In this document: positions 32,860 to 44,743 of the stretch, in pieces
Position numbering within the stretch: position 1 is the first letter of the stretch
How the letters are laid out: each line of letters opens with the position of its first letter
Source of the DNA: Robiginitalea myxolifaciens
Lineage (GTDB): Bacteria > Bacteroidota > Bacteroidia > Flavobacteriales > Flavobacteriaceae
Reading direction: 5' to 3'
Length of the DNA: 64,000 nucleotides
NCBI RefSeq assembly: GCF_900115205.1
Contig: NZ_FOYQ01000002.1
Span: 744,001 to 808,000 of the forward strand
The notes under the pieces: model-generated
Databases searched by the model: none
The model's input: only the letters and a program-made list of their open reading frames with translations
Told to the model about the DNA's origin: nothing
Position numbers and translations under genes: made by a program

Positions 32860-34134
32860 ATGAGTAAAAAAGTAGTCATAGTTGGAGGAGGTATCATGGG
32901 GCTCAGCAGTGCCTACTACCTTCAAAAAGCCGGACACCAGGTTACCATTGTGGATCAGGGAAGCATGGATTCCGGGGCCTCTTATGTGAATGCCGGATAC
33001 CTGACCCCGAGCCATATTGTTCCCCTTGCTGCTCCCGGCGTCATGGCCAAAGGGCTTAAATGGATGTGGAACAGCAGTAGCCCATTCTACCTCAAACCGC
33101 GCCTGGATTGGGATTTTTTACGTTGGTCCTGGGAATTTTATCGCAGTTCCACCCGTGCCAAAGTGGCCCGAGCCATTCCGTTAATTGCAGAAATCAACCT
33201 CCAGAGCAAGGCGCTTTATTCGCAATGGCTGGCTTCTGGAGAATTCGGATCATTCCAGCTAGAACACACCGGCTTATTAATGCTCGCAAAATCAGAGGCC
33301 TCCCTGGAAGCAGAGCGGCAGGTCATGCACCGGGCTGGTGAACTTGGATTGGAGGCTCGGGAACTGGATCGAAGCGAATTGCTCGAGGTTCAACCTGGCC
33401 TGCGTGATGAGGTCGCGGGAGCCATCCACTTCCTGTGTGATTCCCACACAACCCCGGTACAGCTCATGCCCAGAATACAGGAAGCTTTGAAAAAATCGGG
33501 GGTGGAATTTGAACCCAACGTCCGGATCACCGGATTTAAAAAGAACGGTGAAAAGGTAAGCGCAGTGCTGGGTGAGAAAAGCAATGGGCAGGGAGATGCT
33601 GAAGTTGCCTTTTCGGCAGACGAGGTTGTACTGGCCAGCGGGGCCTGGACACCGGAACTCATGAAGACACTCGGACTTCGCCTTTCTCTTCAAGCTGGAA
33701 AAGGGTACCGCATCGACTTGAAAAGGCCTACTCCAATAACCCTGCCTGCCGTCCTAATGGAATCAAAAGTGGCCATTACGCCTATGTCCGGATTTACCCG
33801 TTTCGCAGGCACCATGGAACTTTCAGGAGTTAACCATAAGATCCGCATGAATCGGGTACGTGCTATTGCCGATGGTGTTGCCTCCTATTACAAGGACCTG
33901 AACGCCGAGGAATCCGAACTACAGGAAGCCTCATGCGGACTCAGACCAGTATCCCCTGATGGTTTGCCCTACATTGGCCGGCCGGGAGGTTGGAAGAATG
34001 TGATCCTGGCTACCGGACACGCGATGATGGGTTGGAGTTTAGGGCCGATAACGGGTAAATTGGTGTCCGAAATTACCGATAATCAAAAACCCTCTGTTTC
34101 CCTGGAAGATCTGCACCCGGATCGGCGATTTTAA
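32860..34134 (+). CDS. FAD-dependent D-amino-acid dehydrogenase-like oxidoreductase
   Basis: A 424-residue DAO/DadA-family flavoprotein. The FAD dinucleotide motif is VVIVGGGIMGLSSAYYLQKAG (residues 5-25), followed by a central substrate domain, EVVLASGAWTPELMKTLG, and the C-terminal FAD segment CGLRPVSPDGLPYIGR with ILATGHAMMGWSLGP. It probably oxidises a D-amino acid or an imino acid such as hydroxyproline. No catabolic partner genes flank it, so the substrate stays open. Its ATG (32860) follows the CAAATTCC repeat by about 27 bases. Confidence 0.88.
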   Translation: MSKKVVIVGGGIMGLSSAYYLQKAGHQVTIVDQGSMDSGASYVNAGYLTPSHIVPLAAPGVMAKGLKWMWNSSSPFYLKPRLDWDFLRWSWEFYRSSTRAKVARAIPLIAEINLQSKALYSQWLASGEFGSFQLEHTGLLMLAKSEASLEAERQVMHRAGELGLEARELDRSELLEVQPGLRDEVAGAIHFLCDSHTTPVQLMPRIQEALKKSGVEFEPNVRITGFKKNGEKVSAVLGEKSNGQGDAEVAFSADEVVLASGAWTPELMKTLGLRLSLQAGKGYRIDLKRPTPITLPAVLMESKVAITPMSGFTRFAGTMELSGVNHKIRMNRVRAIADGVASYYKDLNAEESELQEASCGLRPVSPDGLPYIGRPGGWKNVILATGHAMMGWSLGPITGKLVSEITDNQKPSVSLEDLHPDRRF

Positions 34135-34196
34135 TAATACTTCAGGATTTAGAAGAATTTAACGCTCAACTACCCCGCGGATCCCCAGAATTTTGG

Positions 34197-34204
34197 TATG
34201 TTTG
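34197..34204 (+). promoter_or_regulatory. Candidate -7 box of the regulator-crt operon
   Basis: TATGTTTG matches TAnnTTTG 21 bases before the regulator ATG. No good -33 TTG is seen, which fits a promoter needing an activator or a weak one kept under repression. Confidence 0.45.
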
Positions 34205-34225
34205 TTTAAGTTTTTCCATTAAAAC

Positions 34226-35125
34226 ATGAACAACGTAAAAAAGTCCTTCGGTATTCGCGATCTTGAAAACCTAACAGGAATCAAGGCGCATACCATACGA
34301 ATTTGGGAAAAACGCTATGGGTTGCTCTCTCCTGAGCGCAGCGAAACCAACATCCGCTCCTACAGCCTGAGCAGTCTTCAAAAGCTGCTGAATATTACTC
34401 TGCTCTACAACAACGGCTATAAAATCTCCAAGATTGCCGCCCTAAAGGAGGAAGAAATTAAGGAGGAGGTCAAGACCCTGGTTAATCAGCAAACGAGTAA
34501 TGATCATGCCATAAGTGCCTTTAAACTGGCCATGATCAATTTTGATTTAAGCCTCTTCCAACAAACCTATAGCTCACTGCTGGCCGAAAAACCCTTCAGG
34601 GAAATCTTCTGGGATGTCTTTATCCCGTTGCTCACCGAGATCGGACTGCTATGGCAGACAGATACCATCGGTCCGGCCCATGAGCATTTTATCACCCACC
34701 TGATCAAGCAAAAGATCCTGACGAGCACAGAAAAGATACAGATCCGTGAAGCGGTTACCAAAGATCGTGTGTTCGTTCTTTTCCTCCCGGAAAATGAAAT
34801 ACACGATATCGGGCTGTTATTTGTGAACTACGAATTACTCGAGCGTGGTTATCATACCGTCTATCTCGGGCCCACCATTCCCGTAGAACACCTAAGGGAT
34901 CTGTTTACGTACTACGATGACCCGGTATTTCTCTCTTACTTTACCGTAGACCCCAGTCCGGATCAGATCGCGAATTATCTGAAGTCTTTCAAAGAAAACC
35001 TTTTGGACGCGGCTCCTTGCGAACTTTGGATCCTCGGAAGACAGACAGAGACGATGCAGCAGGCGGATCTCCCCGAAAATGTGCGTACCTTCGAGAGCAT
35101 TGAAGCCCTTATTTCCCAGGTCTGA
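34226..35125 (+). CDS. MerR-family regulator with cobalamin-binding domain (CarH/LitR type)
   Basis: A 299-residue regulator. MerR winged helix at 1-70 (GIRDLENLTGIKAHTIRIWEKRYGLL), four-helix B12-binding bundle at about 90-170, Rossmann-like B12 domain at 180-295. The two diagnostic CarH motifs are present: W143 followed nine residues later by Glu153-His154 (LLWQTDTIGPAHEHF), and E-x-H-x-x-G with His193 (EIHDIG), the lower cobalt ligand. CarH/LitR proteins bind adenosylcobalamin, repress carotenoid genes in the dark and release DNA in light. It directly leads the crt operon, eleven bases before crtI. A TATGTTTG box at 34197-34204 is a likely -7 element. Confidence 0.92.
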   Translation: MNNVKKSFGIRDLENLTGIKAHTIRIWEKRYGLLSPERSETNIRSYSLSSLQKLLNITLLYNNGYKISKIAALKEEEIKEEVKTLVNQQTSNDHAISAFKLAMINFDLSLFQQTYSSLLAEKPFREIFWDVFIPLLTEIGLLWQTDTIGPAHEHFITHLIKQKILTSTEKIQIREAVTKDRVFVLFLPENEIHDIGLLFVNYELLERGYHTVYLGPTIPVEHLRDLFTYYDDPVFLSYFTVDPSPDQIANYLKSFKENLLDAAPCELWILGRQTETMQQADLPENVRTFESIEALISQV

Positions 35126-35136
35126 AGCCTGCGTTC

Positions 35137-36597
35137 ATGAGTAAGAATATCGCTATTATCGGTTCCGGATTCTCCTCGCTATCAGCAGCTTGCTATTTAG
35201 CAAAACAGGGGCATCAGGTGCAAATCTTCGAAAAAAATGAACAGCCCGGTGGCAGGGCTTCTCAGTTCAAACGCGACGGTTTTACCTTTGATATGGGCCC
35301 CAGTTGGTACTGGATGCCCGATATTTTCGAGTCTTTTTTCAACGATTTCGACAAACAGGTTTCCGACTACTATCACTTAGACAAACTGGACCCCGCCTAT
35401 CAGATTGTTTTTGCCGATCAGGTAGTGACCATTGGAGATTCCCTGGAAAAAATTGCTGCTGAATTTGAACGAATCGAACCGGGAAGTTCCCCTGCACTCT
35501 ACCGTTTTATGGCAAAGGCGCAGAAGAACTACGAAATTGCTATTGGCAAAATGGTGTACAAGCCCGGCAGAAATCCCCTGGAGTTAGTTAGTCCGGAAAC
35601 GGCCATGCGGGTTGGGCAGTTTTTCAGTACCATCAGCCAGGATGTCCGCAAAAAATTTACCAATCCCAAACTGGTCTCCATCCTGGAGTTCCCTGTTTTG
35701 TTCCTGGGAGCCAAGCCTTCAGATACGCCTTCCTTCTATAGCTTCATGAACCATGCTGATTTTGGTTTGGGAACCTGGCATCCCCGGGGAGGAATGTACA
35801 AAATCATCGAAGGTATGGTTGCGCTCGCGCAATCGCTAGGGGTTAAAATACATACCCGGGAAACCGTAGAAGAAATTATTGTCCAGGGAGGTCAGGCCAA
35901 AGGGATTACCACAACAGATGGGGAAATCCAGGCAGATCTGGTACTTAGCGGAGCGGATTATGCGCATAGCGAAACCTTGCTTCCCCCTTCCTGCAGGCAA
36001 TACAGTCCTCAGTACTGGGAGAAGCGAACTTTTGCACCCTCCTCCCTGCTCTACTATGTGGGCTTCGATAAGAAAATTGAAGGAGTACGCCATCATAATC
36101 TCTTTTTTGATACGGACTTCGAACAACATGCCCGGGAGATTTACGATCAACCCCAGTGGCCTAAGGAACCGTTGTTCTATGTCAATTTCCCTTCAGTTAC
36201 TGATAATTCTATGGCACCAGAAGGCAAAGAAGCTGGTTTCTTTTTAATGCCCCTGGCCCCGGGTCTCGAGGATACCCAGGAGCTTCGGGAAACCTATTTC
36301 TGGCGCATGATCGACCGGTTGGAGCAGCGAACTGGCCAAACTGTGCGAAATAATATTATATTTAAAGAGAGCTTTTGTGTTTCTGACTTCGAAAACCGCT
36401 ATAATTCCTACAAGGGAAACGCTTATGGCATGGCCAATACGCTGAGGCAGACCGCCTTTTTAAGGCCTGGGTTGCAGAGTAAGAAAGTCAAAGGCCTCTA
36501 TTTCACCGGCCAGCTAACCGTTCCAGGGCCAGGGGTACCGCCCTCGTTAATCTCTGGAAAATTAGTAGCCGAATTGATTCAAAAACAGTATGCTTAA
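35137..36597 (+). CDS. crtI: Phytoene desaturase CrtI
   Basis: A 486-residue flavin-dependent desaturase that turns phytoene into lycopene (four steps). The N-terminal dinucleotide motif is IAIIGSGFSSLSAACYLAKQG, followed by GGRASQFKRDGFTFDMGPSWYWMPDIF; the C-terminal family signature is GLYFTGQLTVPGPGVPPSLISGKL. It precedes crtB by twelve bases. A second CrtI-family gene lies at 37902; this copy has the closer match to phytoene desaturases and sits beside crtB, so it is given the desaturase role. Confidence 0.93.
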   Translation: MSKNIAIIGSGFSSLSAACYLAKQGHQVQIFEKNEQPGGRASQFKRDGFTFDMGPSWYWMPDIFESFFNDFDKQVSDYYHLDKLDPAYQIVFADQVVTIGDSLEKIAAEFERIEPGSSPALYRFMAKAQKNYEIAIGKMVYKPGRNPLELVSPETAMRVGQFFSTISQDVRKKFTNPKLVSILEFPVLFLGAKPSDTPSFYSFMNHADFGLGTWHPRGGMYKIIEGMVALAQSLGVKIHTRETVEEIIVQGGQAKGITTTDGEIQADLVLSGADYAHSETLLPPSCRQYSPQYWEKRTFAPSSLLYYVGFDKKIEGVRHHNLFFDTDFEQHAREIYDQPQWPKEPLFYVNFPSVTDNSMAPEGKEAGFFLMPLAPGLEDTQELRETYFWRMIDRLEQRTGQTVRNNIIFKESFCVSDFENRYNSYKGNAYGMANTLRQTAFLRPGLQSKKVKGLYFTGQLTVPGPGVPPSLISGKLVAELIQKQYA

Positions 36598-36609
36598 TTC
36601 CCTAAGACT

Positions 36610-37452
36610 ATGAAAGCTCTTTTTGATCATGTTAGCGAGGGATGCAGTAAGCTGGTAACCAGACGTTACAGTACCTCGTTTAGCCTGGCAACGCGAATGC
36701 TCGCGGACAGTATCCGTCAGGATATCTACAACATTTATGGCTTCGTGCGCCTGGCCGACGAGATCGTGGATTCCTTCCACGATTACGACAAAGCTGACCT
36801 ATTTGAGCGCTTCGAAAAGGATTTGGAGCAAGCTCTCGAAGAGAAAATCAGTCTGAACCCTATTCTCAATGCTTTCCAGGGGACCTATCACAAATATGGG
36901 ATCCCGATGCATCTGGTGGAAGCTTTTATGAAAAGTATGCGCCTGGACCTGCACAAAAAGGATTATCTGACTCAGGAAGAATACCGGGAATATATTTATG
37001 GTTCGGCCGATGTGGTTGGTTTGATGTGCCTCTGTGTTTTTGTCAAAGGAGACAGGGAGCGCTATGAACAACTTAAAGAATCGGCTATGGCCTTAGGGTC
37101 TGCCTTTCAAAAAGTAAATTTCCTGCGGGATCTGAAAGCAGATTACGAAGGTTTGGATCGCAGTTACTTCCCCAATGTCAATCTGATGGAGCTGGATGAA
37201 ACCTCTAAGGCAGCTATTGTTGCTGAGATCGAGGAAGATTTTCGATTGGGATATAGTGGCATCTTAAAACTACCGGCAGAATCTAAATTCGGGGTTTATA
37301 TGGCTTATCGTTACTACAATAAGCTCCTGGGGAAACTCAGACGCACCCCTTCGTTGGAAATAGCCAATGCCCGGATTCGGGTACCGAATTATCAAAAAGT
37401 TGGGCTTCTCGCCCGTTCATACGTAAAATACCGCTTAAACCTGGTCACATGA
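36610..37452 (+). CDS. crtB: Phytoene synthase CrtB
   Basis: A 280-residue trans-isoprenyl synthase that joins two geranylgeranyl diphosphates to phytoene. The two Asp-rich metal sites are visible: RLADEIVDSF (about 50-59) and NFLRDLKADYEGLDRSYFP (about 174-192). SxSF near the N-terminus (RRYSTSFSLATRML) is also typical. Its stop overlaps the crtZ start (ATGA at 37449-37452), so the two are translationally coupled. Confidence 0.95.
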   Translation: MKALFDHVSEGCSKLVTRRYSTSFSLATRMLADSIRQDIYNIYGFVRLADEIVDSFHDYDKADLFERFEKDLEQALEEKISLNPILNAFQGTYHKYGIPMHLVEAFMKSMRLDLHKKDYLTQEEYREYIYGSADVVGLMCLCVFVKGDRERYEQLKESAMALGSAFQKVNFLRDLKADYEGLDRSYFPNVNLMELDETSKAAIVAEIEEDFRLGYSGILKLPAESKFGVYMAYRYYNKLLGKLRRTPSLEIANARIRVPNYQKVGLLARSYVKYRLNLVT

Positions 37453-37898
37453 GTATCGCGATCTGGATCCTAATTTTCATAGCTACCTTCTGCATCATGG
37501 AATTTATGGCGTGGTTTACCCATAAGTACATCATGCATGGATTTCTCTGGTCACTGCACAAAGATCACCACAAGAAGGATCACGATTCCTGGTTTGAACG
37601 CAACGATGCCTTCTTCATTTTCTATGCCGTTGTCTCCATGAGTTTTATCATTTCAGCGGCGGAATATGGCTTCACTCCAGGTTGGCCTTTAGGCTTTGGA
37701 ATCCTGGCGTACGGAATAGCCTATTTCGTGGTCCACGATGTTTTCATTCACCAACGCTTCAAACTTTTTCGAAACGCCAATAACCGGTACGCCCGGGGGG
37801 TGAGACGAGCTCATAAGATCCATCACAAGCATTTGGGAAAAGAGGATGGCGAATGCTTCGGGATGTTAGTGGTCCCCTTCAAATACTTCAAAAAATAA
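37449..37898 (+). CDS. crtZ: Beta-carotene 3-hydroxylase CrtZ
   Basis: A 149-residue di-iron membrane hydroxylase with about four helices. The His motifs of the fatty-acid-hydroxylase superfamily are complete: HKYIMH (about 22-27), HKDHH (about 36-40), HDVFIH (about 97-102) and HKIHHKH (about 121-127). It hydroxylates C3 of beta-ionone rings, giving zeaxanthin from beta-carotene or the 3-hydroxyl of saproxanthin/myxol. Confidence 0.95.
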   Translation: MSIAIWILIFIATFCIMEFMAWFTHKYIMHGFLWSLHKDHHKKDHDSWFERNDAFFIFYAVVSMSFIISAAEYGFTPGWPLGFGILAYGIAYFVVHDVFIHQRFKLFRNANNRYARGVRRAHKIHHKHLGKEDGECFGMLVVPFKYFKK

Positions 37899-39380
<1,482 letters not shown>

Positions 39381-39385
39381 AACTG

Positions 39386-40039
39386 ATGCCGAATACCAAA
39401 AACCATAGCATTTCCTTAGTGTCCTTTGGGATCTTCCTGATCTGGTTGTTCCACCTCAGTGGTTTGGTGGGCATTCTTATAGGATATGCCGATTGGTTCA
39501 TCCCGAAAACCCCGCTAAATCTGCTGCTCAGCGGGATTATTTTTGTTCTTGCTTTTCCGATTCTCCGGTTTAAAACGGGTTTACTATTTCTTGGATTTGC
39601 GCTTATCGGTATGGCAGTGGAATGGATTGGCGTACATAGCGGATTACTATTCGGTTCCTATGCCTATGGGGAAAATCTGGGACCCAAAATTTACGGGGTA
39701 CCGGCCCTAATCGGGTTAAACTGGGCCCTTTTGGGATTCGCATCCGGTGCTGTTGCCAGCAGGCTGGTGCAGGGTCGGATATTGCGCACTGTTATCGCCG
39801 CGGGCCTGATGACTTTACTGGACCTCGCGATAGAGCCCCTGGCACCGGTATTTGATTTCTGGGAATTTGAAGGTGGGGTGGCTCCCTGGACCAATTACCT
39901 CAGTTGGTTTTTAGTGGCTTGCGGGATGCAATACTTGTATCAGCGTTGGAAACCTGAAAACGGCTATCTCATTTCCCTCCATCTGCTCAGTGCGCAAGCG
40001 GTCTTCTTCGTAGTGCTGAAGCTAACGGATTTCTTATAG
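39386..40039 (+). CDS. cruF: CruF-type carotenoid 1',2'-hydratase (carotenoid biosynthesis membrane protein)
   Basis: About 217 residues with six or seven hydrophobic helices (SLVSFGIFLIWLFHLSGLVGIL, LNLLLSGIIFVLAFPIL, FLGFALIGMAVEWIGVHSGLLFGSYAYGENLGPKIYGVPALIGLNW). The EWIGVHSGLLFGSYxYG block and the DLAIEPLAPVFDFWEF motif are characteristic of the family. CruF adds water to the acyclic end of gamma-carotene-like carotenoids. I start at ATG 39386, six bases after crtD; 39362 is an in-frame ATG overlapping crtD. The stop overlaps the convergent crtA-like gene by six bases. Confidence 0.87.
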   Translation: MPNTKNHSISLVSFGIFLIWLFHLSGLVGILIGYADWFIPKTPLNLLLSGIIFVLAFPILRFKTGLLFLGFALIGMAVEWIGVHSGLLFGSYAYGENLGPKIYGVPALIGLNWALLGFASGAVASRLVQGRILRTVIAAGLMTLLDLAIEPLAPVFDFWEFEGGVAPWTNYLSWFLVACGMQYLYQRWKPENGYLISLHLLSAQAVFFVVLKLTDFL

Positions 40040-40759
40040 TCCTGAAGCCCCGAAATCGGGCACATTAGGCCAGGAGCCCAGACTTTTAAAAGGCGTAAAT
40101 CGAGCGAATAATTCCTCCCGGTACCAATCGTGTTTTCGGGTTCGCTGGATAGCTCCCTGATGGTTCTGGGTACCATAGGCATAGGACTTCATAGCCGCTG
40201 CGTCCTTCCAAATACTAAAGGTAGCCATCTGTATGAGGGGAACCTCCCCGATCCCTTTGTGAAATATTAGCCCTGGGGCGTTATTCAGGGGTTTTTGTGA
40301 ATGGGGAACGTATTTCCAAAAACGGAAGAGATGACGCTTTTTTATCGTAGCCCTGGTCAGTACTGCCATCTGATTATTGAGATGTGACTTCGCTACTGAA
40401 GGTGCGTCAGCCGATGTTTCGCCAAAAGGGTTTTCGCCATCCCACGCCCCCCTGACTTTCACCAGGTTGAGATACAGGTTAAGGTGAAACTTAGCCCGGT
40501 TGGCATATTCCAAAGCCAGCGGATGCACCCGGAAATAATCATCTGCAGCTGCCTCAGACTCCCATACTTGCAGGATAGCGTAAACATTCCAATCCGGGAA
40601 AATGCTGTATCCAGACGCACCGGATCCCATGAGTTTGTAAAACGTCAGGCCTGCTACTTCTTCCAGGGGCTCGCGAGCCACTTTGTTTTGCTTAAGCGCC
40701 CAGAGTATATCCTGAAAACCTTGGAAATGGTACAGGGATATAGTGGTAATTCGAGGCAT
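40034..40759 (-). CDS. CrtA-family carotenoid 2-hydroxylase (spheroidene monooxygenase-like)
   Basis: A 241-residue CrtA homologue. Two family blocks are clear: SGYSIFPDWNVYAILQVWESEAAADDYF (about 50-77) and the C-terminal MATFSIWKDAAAMKSYAYGTQNHQGAIQRTRKHDWYREELFARF. A CrtA relative in the marine flavobacterium P99-3 was shown to add the 2'-hydroxyl in myxol synthesis; position beside cruF/crtD and crtZ supports the same role here (inference). It is convergent with the crt operon and lies six bases from the start-side end of the TlpA-like gene's stop, probably sharing that leftward transcript. Confidence 0.83.
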   Translation of the reverse strand: MPRITTISLYHFQGFQDILWALKQNKVAREPLEEVAGLTFYKLMGSGASGYSIFPDWNVYAILQVWESEAAADDYFRVHPLALEYANRAKFHLNLYLNLVKVRGAWDGENPFGETSADAPSVAKSHLNNQMAVLTRATIKKRHLFRFWKYVPHSQKPLNNAPGLIFHKGIGEVPLIQMATFSIWKDAAAMKSYAYGTQNHQGAIQRTRKHDWYREELFARFTPFKSLGSWPNVPDFGASGL

Positions 40760-40764
40760 TCGTT

Positions 40765-41331
40765 TCAGGGTGTGGATAAGAGGTTATCCAGTAATTCCCG
40801 AACACTACGGCTGTCCCAATCCGAAATTCCTTCCTTGGCAACCACTATGTAGCCGTCGCGATCAATTAGAAAGGAACGGGGCGGGTCTCCTTCCGGGAAG
40901 GGACTCGGTGTGCCGATGATCTTGTAAGTTACTGGAAAGGTAAACCCGTGTTCCTCCATGAATAACTCCACGGGTTCTCGCTCTTCATCGGTAATGATAT
41001 AGAAGTCTACCCGGTCGCCATAATCCTCGTACAAGTCCTGTAGCGTCATTAGCTCGGGAAGTGATGGCAATCTCCAGGAAGCCCAAAAATTGATCAGGGC
41101 AACACGGCCGCGGGAACGGTCAAAGTTGAAGAATTCCCATTCAGCGTCCTTCAATGTCCAGTCGTAAGTCGGTATTAATTTTCGCTCTTCAGCCGGGATT
41201 TCGTCGGGAGCAAAGGCAAAAAGTTGCATAAGCGCAATCTTGCCCCAATGCCCAATTGGCGTGACAAAAAAGGATAGTACAAGGCCAATCAACAAAATAT
41301 TCAGCCAGGTCTTTCTGCGCGTTTTGTTCAT
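40765..41331 (-). CDS. TlpA-like thioredoxin-fold protein lacking the CxxC cysteines
   Basis: A 188-residue protein with one N-terminal membrane anchor (about 10-27) and a periplasmic thioredoxin-fold domain. The segment VALINFWASWRLPSLPELMTLQDL aligns with the TlpA active site (FWATWCPPCRAEMP) but has Arg and Ser where the two Cys belong; the cis-Pro region is PPRSFLIDRDG. It cannot act as a thiol oxidoreductase by the usual mechanism and may be a binding or scaffold protein. It lies 33 bases after aconitase and 5 bases before the crtA-like gene. Confidence 0.85.
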   Translation of the reverse strand: MNKTRRKTWLNILLIGLVLSFFVTPIGHWGKIALMQLFAFAPDEIPAEERKLIPTYDWTLKDAEWEFFNFDRSRGRVALINFWASWRLPSLPELMTLQDLYEDYGDRVDFYIITDEEREPVELFMEEHGFTFPVTYKIIGTPSPFPEGDPPRSFLIDRDGYIVVAKEGISDWDSRSVRELLDNLLSTP

Positions 41332-41364
41332 GGCCGAGTAGTCTCAGCGATTACGAAAACGGGC

Positions 41365-43635
<2,271 letters not shown>

Positions 43636-43669
43636 AGTGACTTGTGTTTTTCAGAGTTACGTTGAGGCT

Positions 43670-43677
43670 CAAAAATA
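43670..43677 (-). promoter_or_regulatory. Candidate -7 box of aconitase
   Basis: TATTTTTG on the minus strand, 34 bases before the aconitase ATG; no clear -33 TTG at standard spacing. Confidence 0.35.
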
Positions 43678-43788
43678 CAAAATCAGGCAGGGATTTAAAA
43701 GGAAAAACAAGGGGAAAGAAAGCGAGGGCAGCTCCTGCGAAACCAGTAGCTCCAGATGGGTTATGATGGAGTGAAAAACGCCTGGGAA

Positions 43789-44742
43789 TTAGAGCAGACG
43801 GTCAATGATAGCTGCGTCTGAAATCCCCTCAGCTTCGGCCTTGTAATTACGTAGAATCCGGTGTCTGAGAATACCGTGAGCCACAGCTTTCACATCGTCT
43901 ATATCCGGAGAAAAACGCCCGGATACGGCGGCGTGTGCTTTGGCAGCCAATACCAGGTTCTGAGAAGCCCTGGGGCCCGCACCCCAATCCAGATAGGTAT
44001 TTACCAGTTCTGAGGCCCCTTCTGTACCCGGACGGGTGCGCTGAGCCAATTCAACAGCGTATCGCACGACATTGTCGGGAACCGGTACACGTCGAACCAG
44101 TTGTTGGACTTCGAGAAGTTCCTCGGCTGAAAAAAGGCTGTTTACAGTAACTGTTCGGTCATCGGTAGTAGTTTCCACTACCCGGATTTCATCTTCCAGG
44201 GAAGGATATGTAAGGCTTATAGCAAACATAAAGCGGTCGAGCTGGGCCTCTGGTAGCGGATAGGTTCCTTCCTGTTCAATTGGGTTTTGCGTAGCCAGTA
44301 CAAAATAAGGGCTGGGCAAGGCATAGGATTTACCCGTAATGGTTACCGCCCGCTCCTGCATGGCTTCCAAAAGCGCTGCCTGAGTTTTAGGAGGGGTACG
44401 GTTGATCTCGTCGGCCAGGATAATGTTGGCAAAAACAGGTCCTTTTACGAAGTTAAAGCGCCTGTTTTCATCCAGTATCTCACTTCCGAGGATGTCACTG
44501 GGCATTAAGTCCGGAGTAAACTGGATCCGCTTAAAATCCAGACCCAAGGCCTGGGCAATAGTCTTGACCATAAGCGTCTTGGCCAAGCCAGGCACCCCGA
44601 TCAGCAAAGCGTGTCCCCCGGTATAAACCGACCAGAGAATCTGATCCACCACATCCTCCTGCCCAACAATTACCTGGGCGATTTCCGCTTTGAGTTCCCG
44701 GTGTCTTTGAACCAGGCGCTCTATGGCTGCAACATCGGACAT
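43789..44742 (-). CDS. MoxR-family AAA+ ATPase
   Basis: A 317-residue MoxR ATPase. Walker A is GVPGLAKTLMVKT (about 53-65), Walker B IILADEINRTPPKTQAALLEAMQE, sensor 1 FVLATQNPIEQEGTYPLPEAQLDRF. MoxR proteins work as chaperones for metal-centre insertion or complex assembly, usually with a VWA-domain partner. No VWA gene is next to it; it is followed by nothing on its strand until aconitase and preceded by the SurA-like foldase, two bases away, a conserved flavobacterial order. Confidence 0.93.
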   Translation of the reverse strand: MSDVAAIERLVQRHRELKAEIAQVIVGQEDVVDQILWSVYTGGHALLIGVPGLAKTLMVKTIAQALGLDFKRIQFTPDLMPSDILGSEILDENRRFNFVKGPVFANIILADEINRTPPKTQAALLEAMQERAVTITGKSYALPSPYFVLATQNPIEQEGTYPLPEAQLDRFMFAISLTYPSLEDEIRVVETTTDDRTVTVNSLFSAEELLEVQQLVRRVPVPDNVVRYAVELAQRTRPGTEGASELVNTYLDWGAGPRASQNLVLAAKAHAAVSGRFSPDIDDVKAVAHGILRHRILRNYKAEAEGISDAAIIDRLL

Positions 44743-44743
44743 A

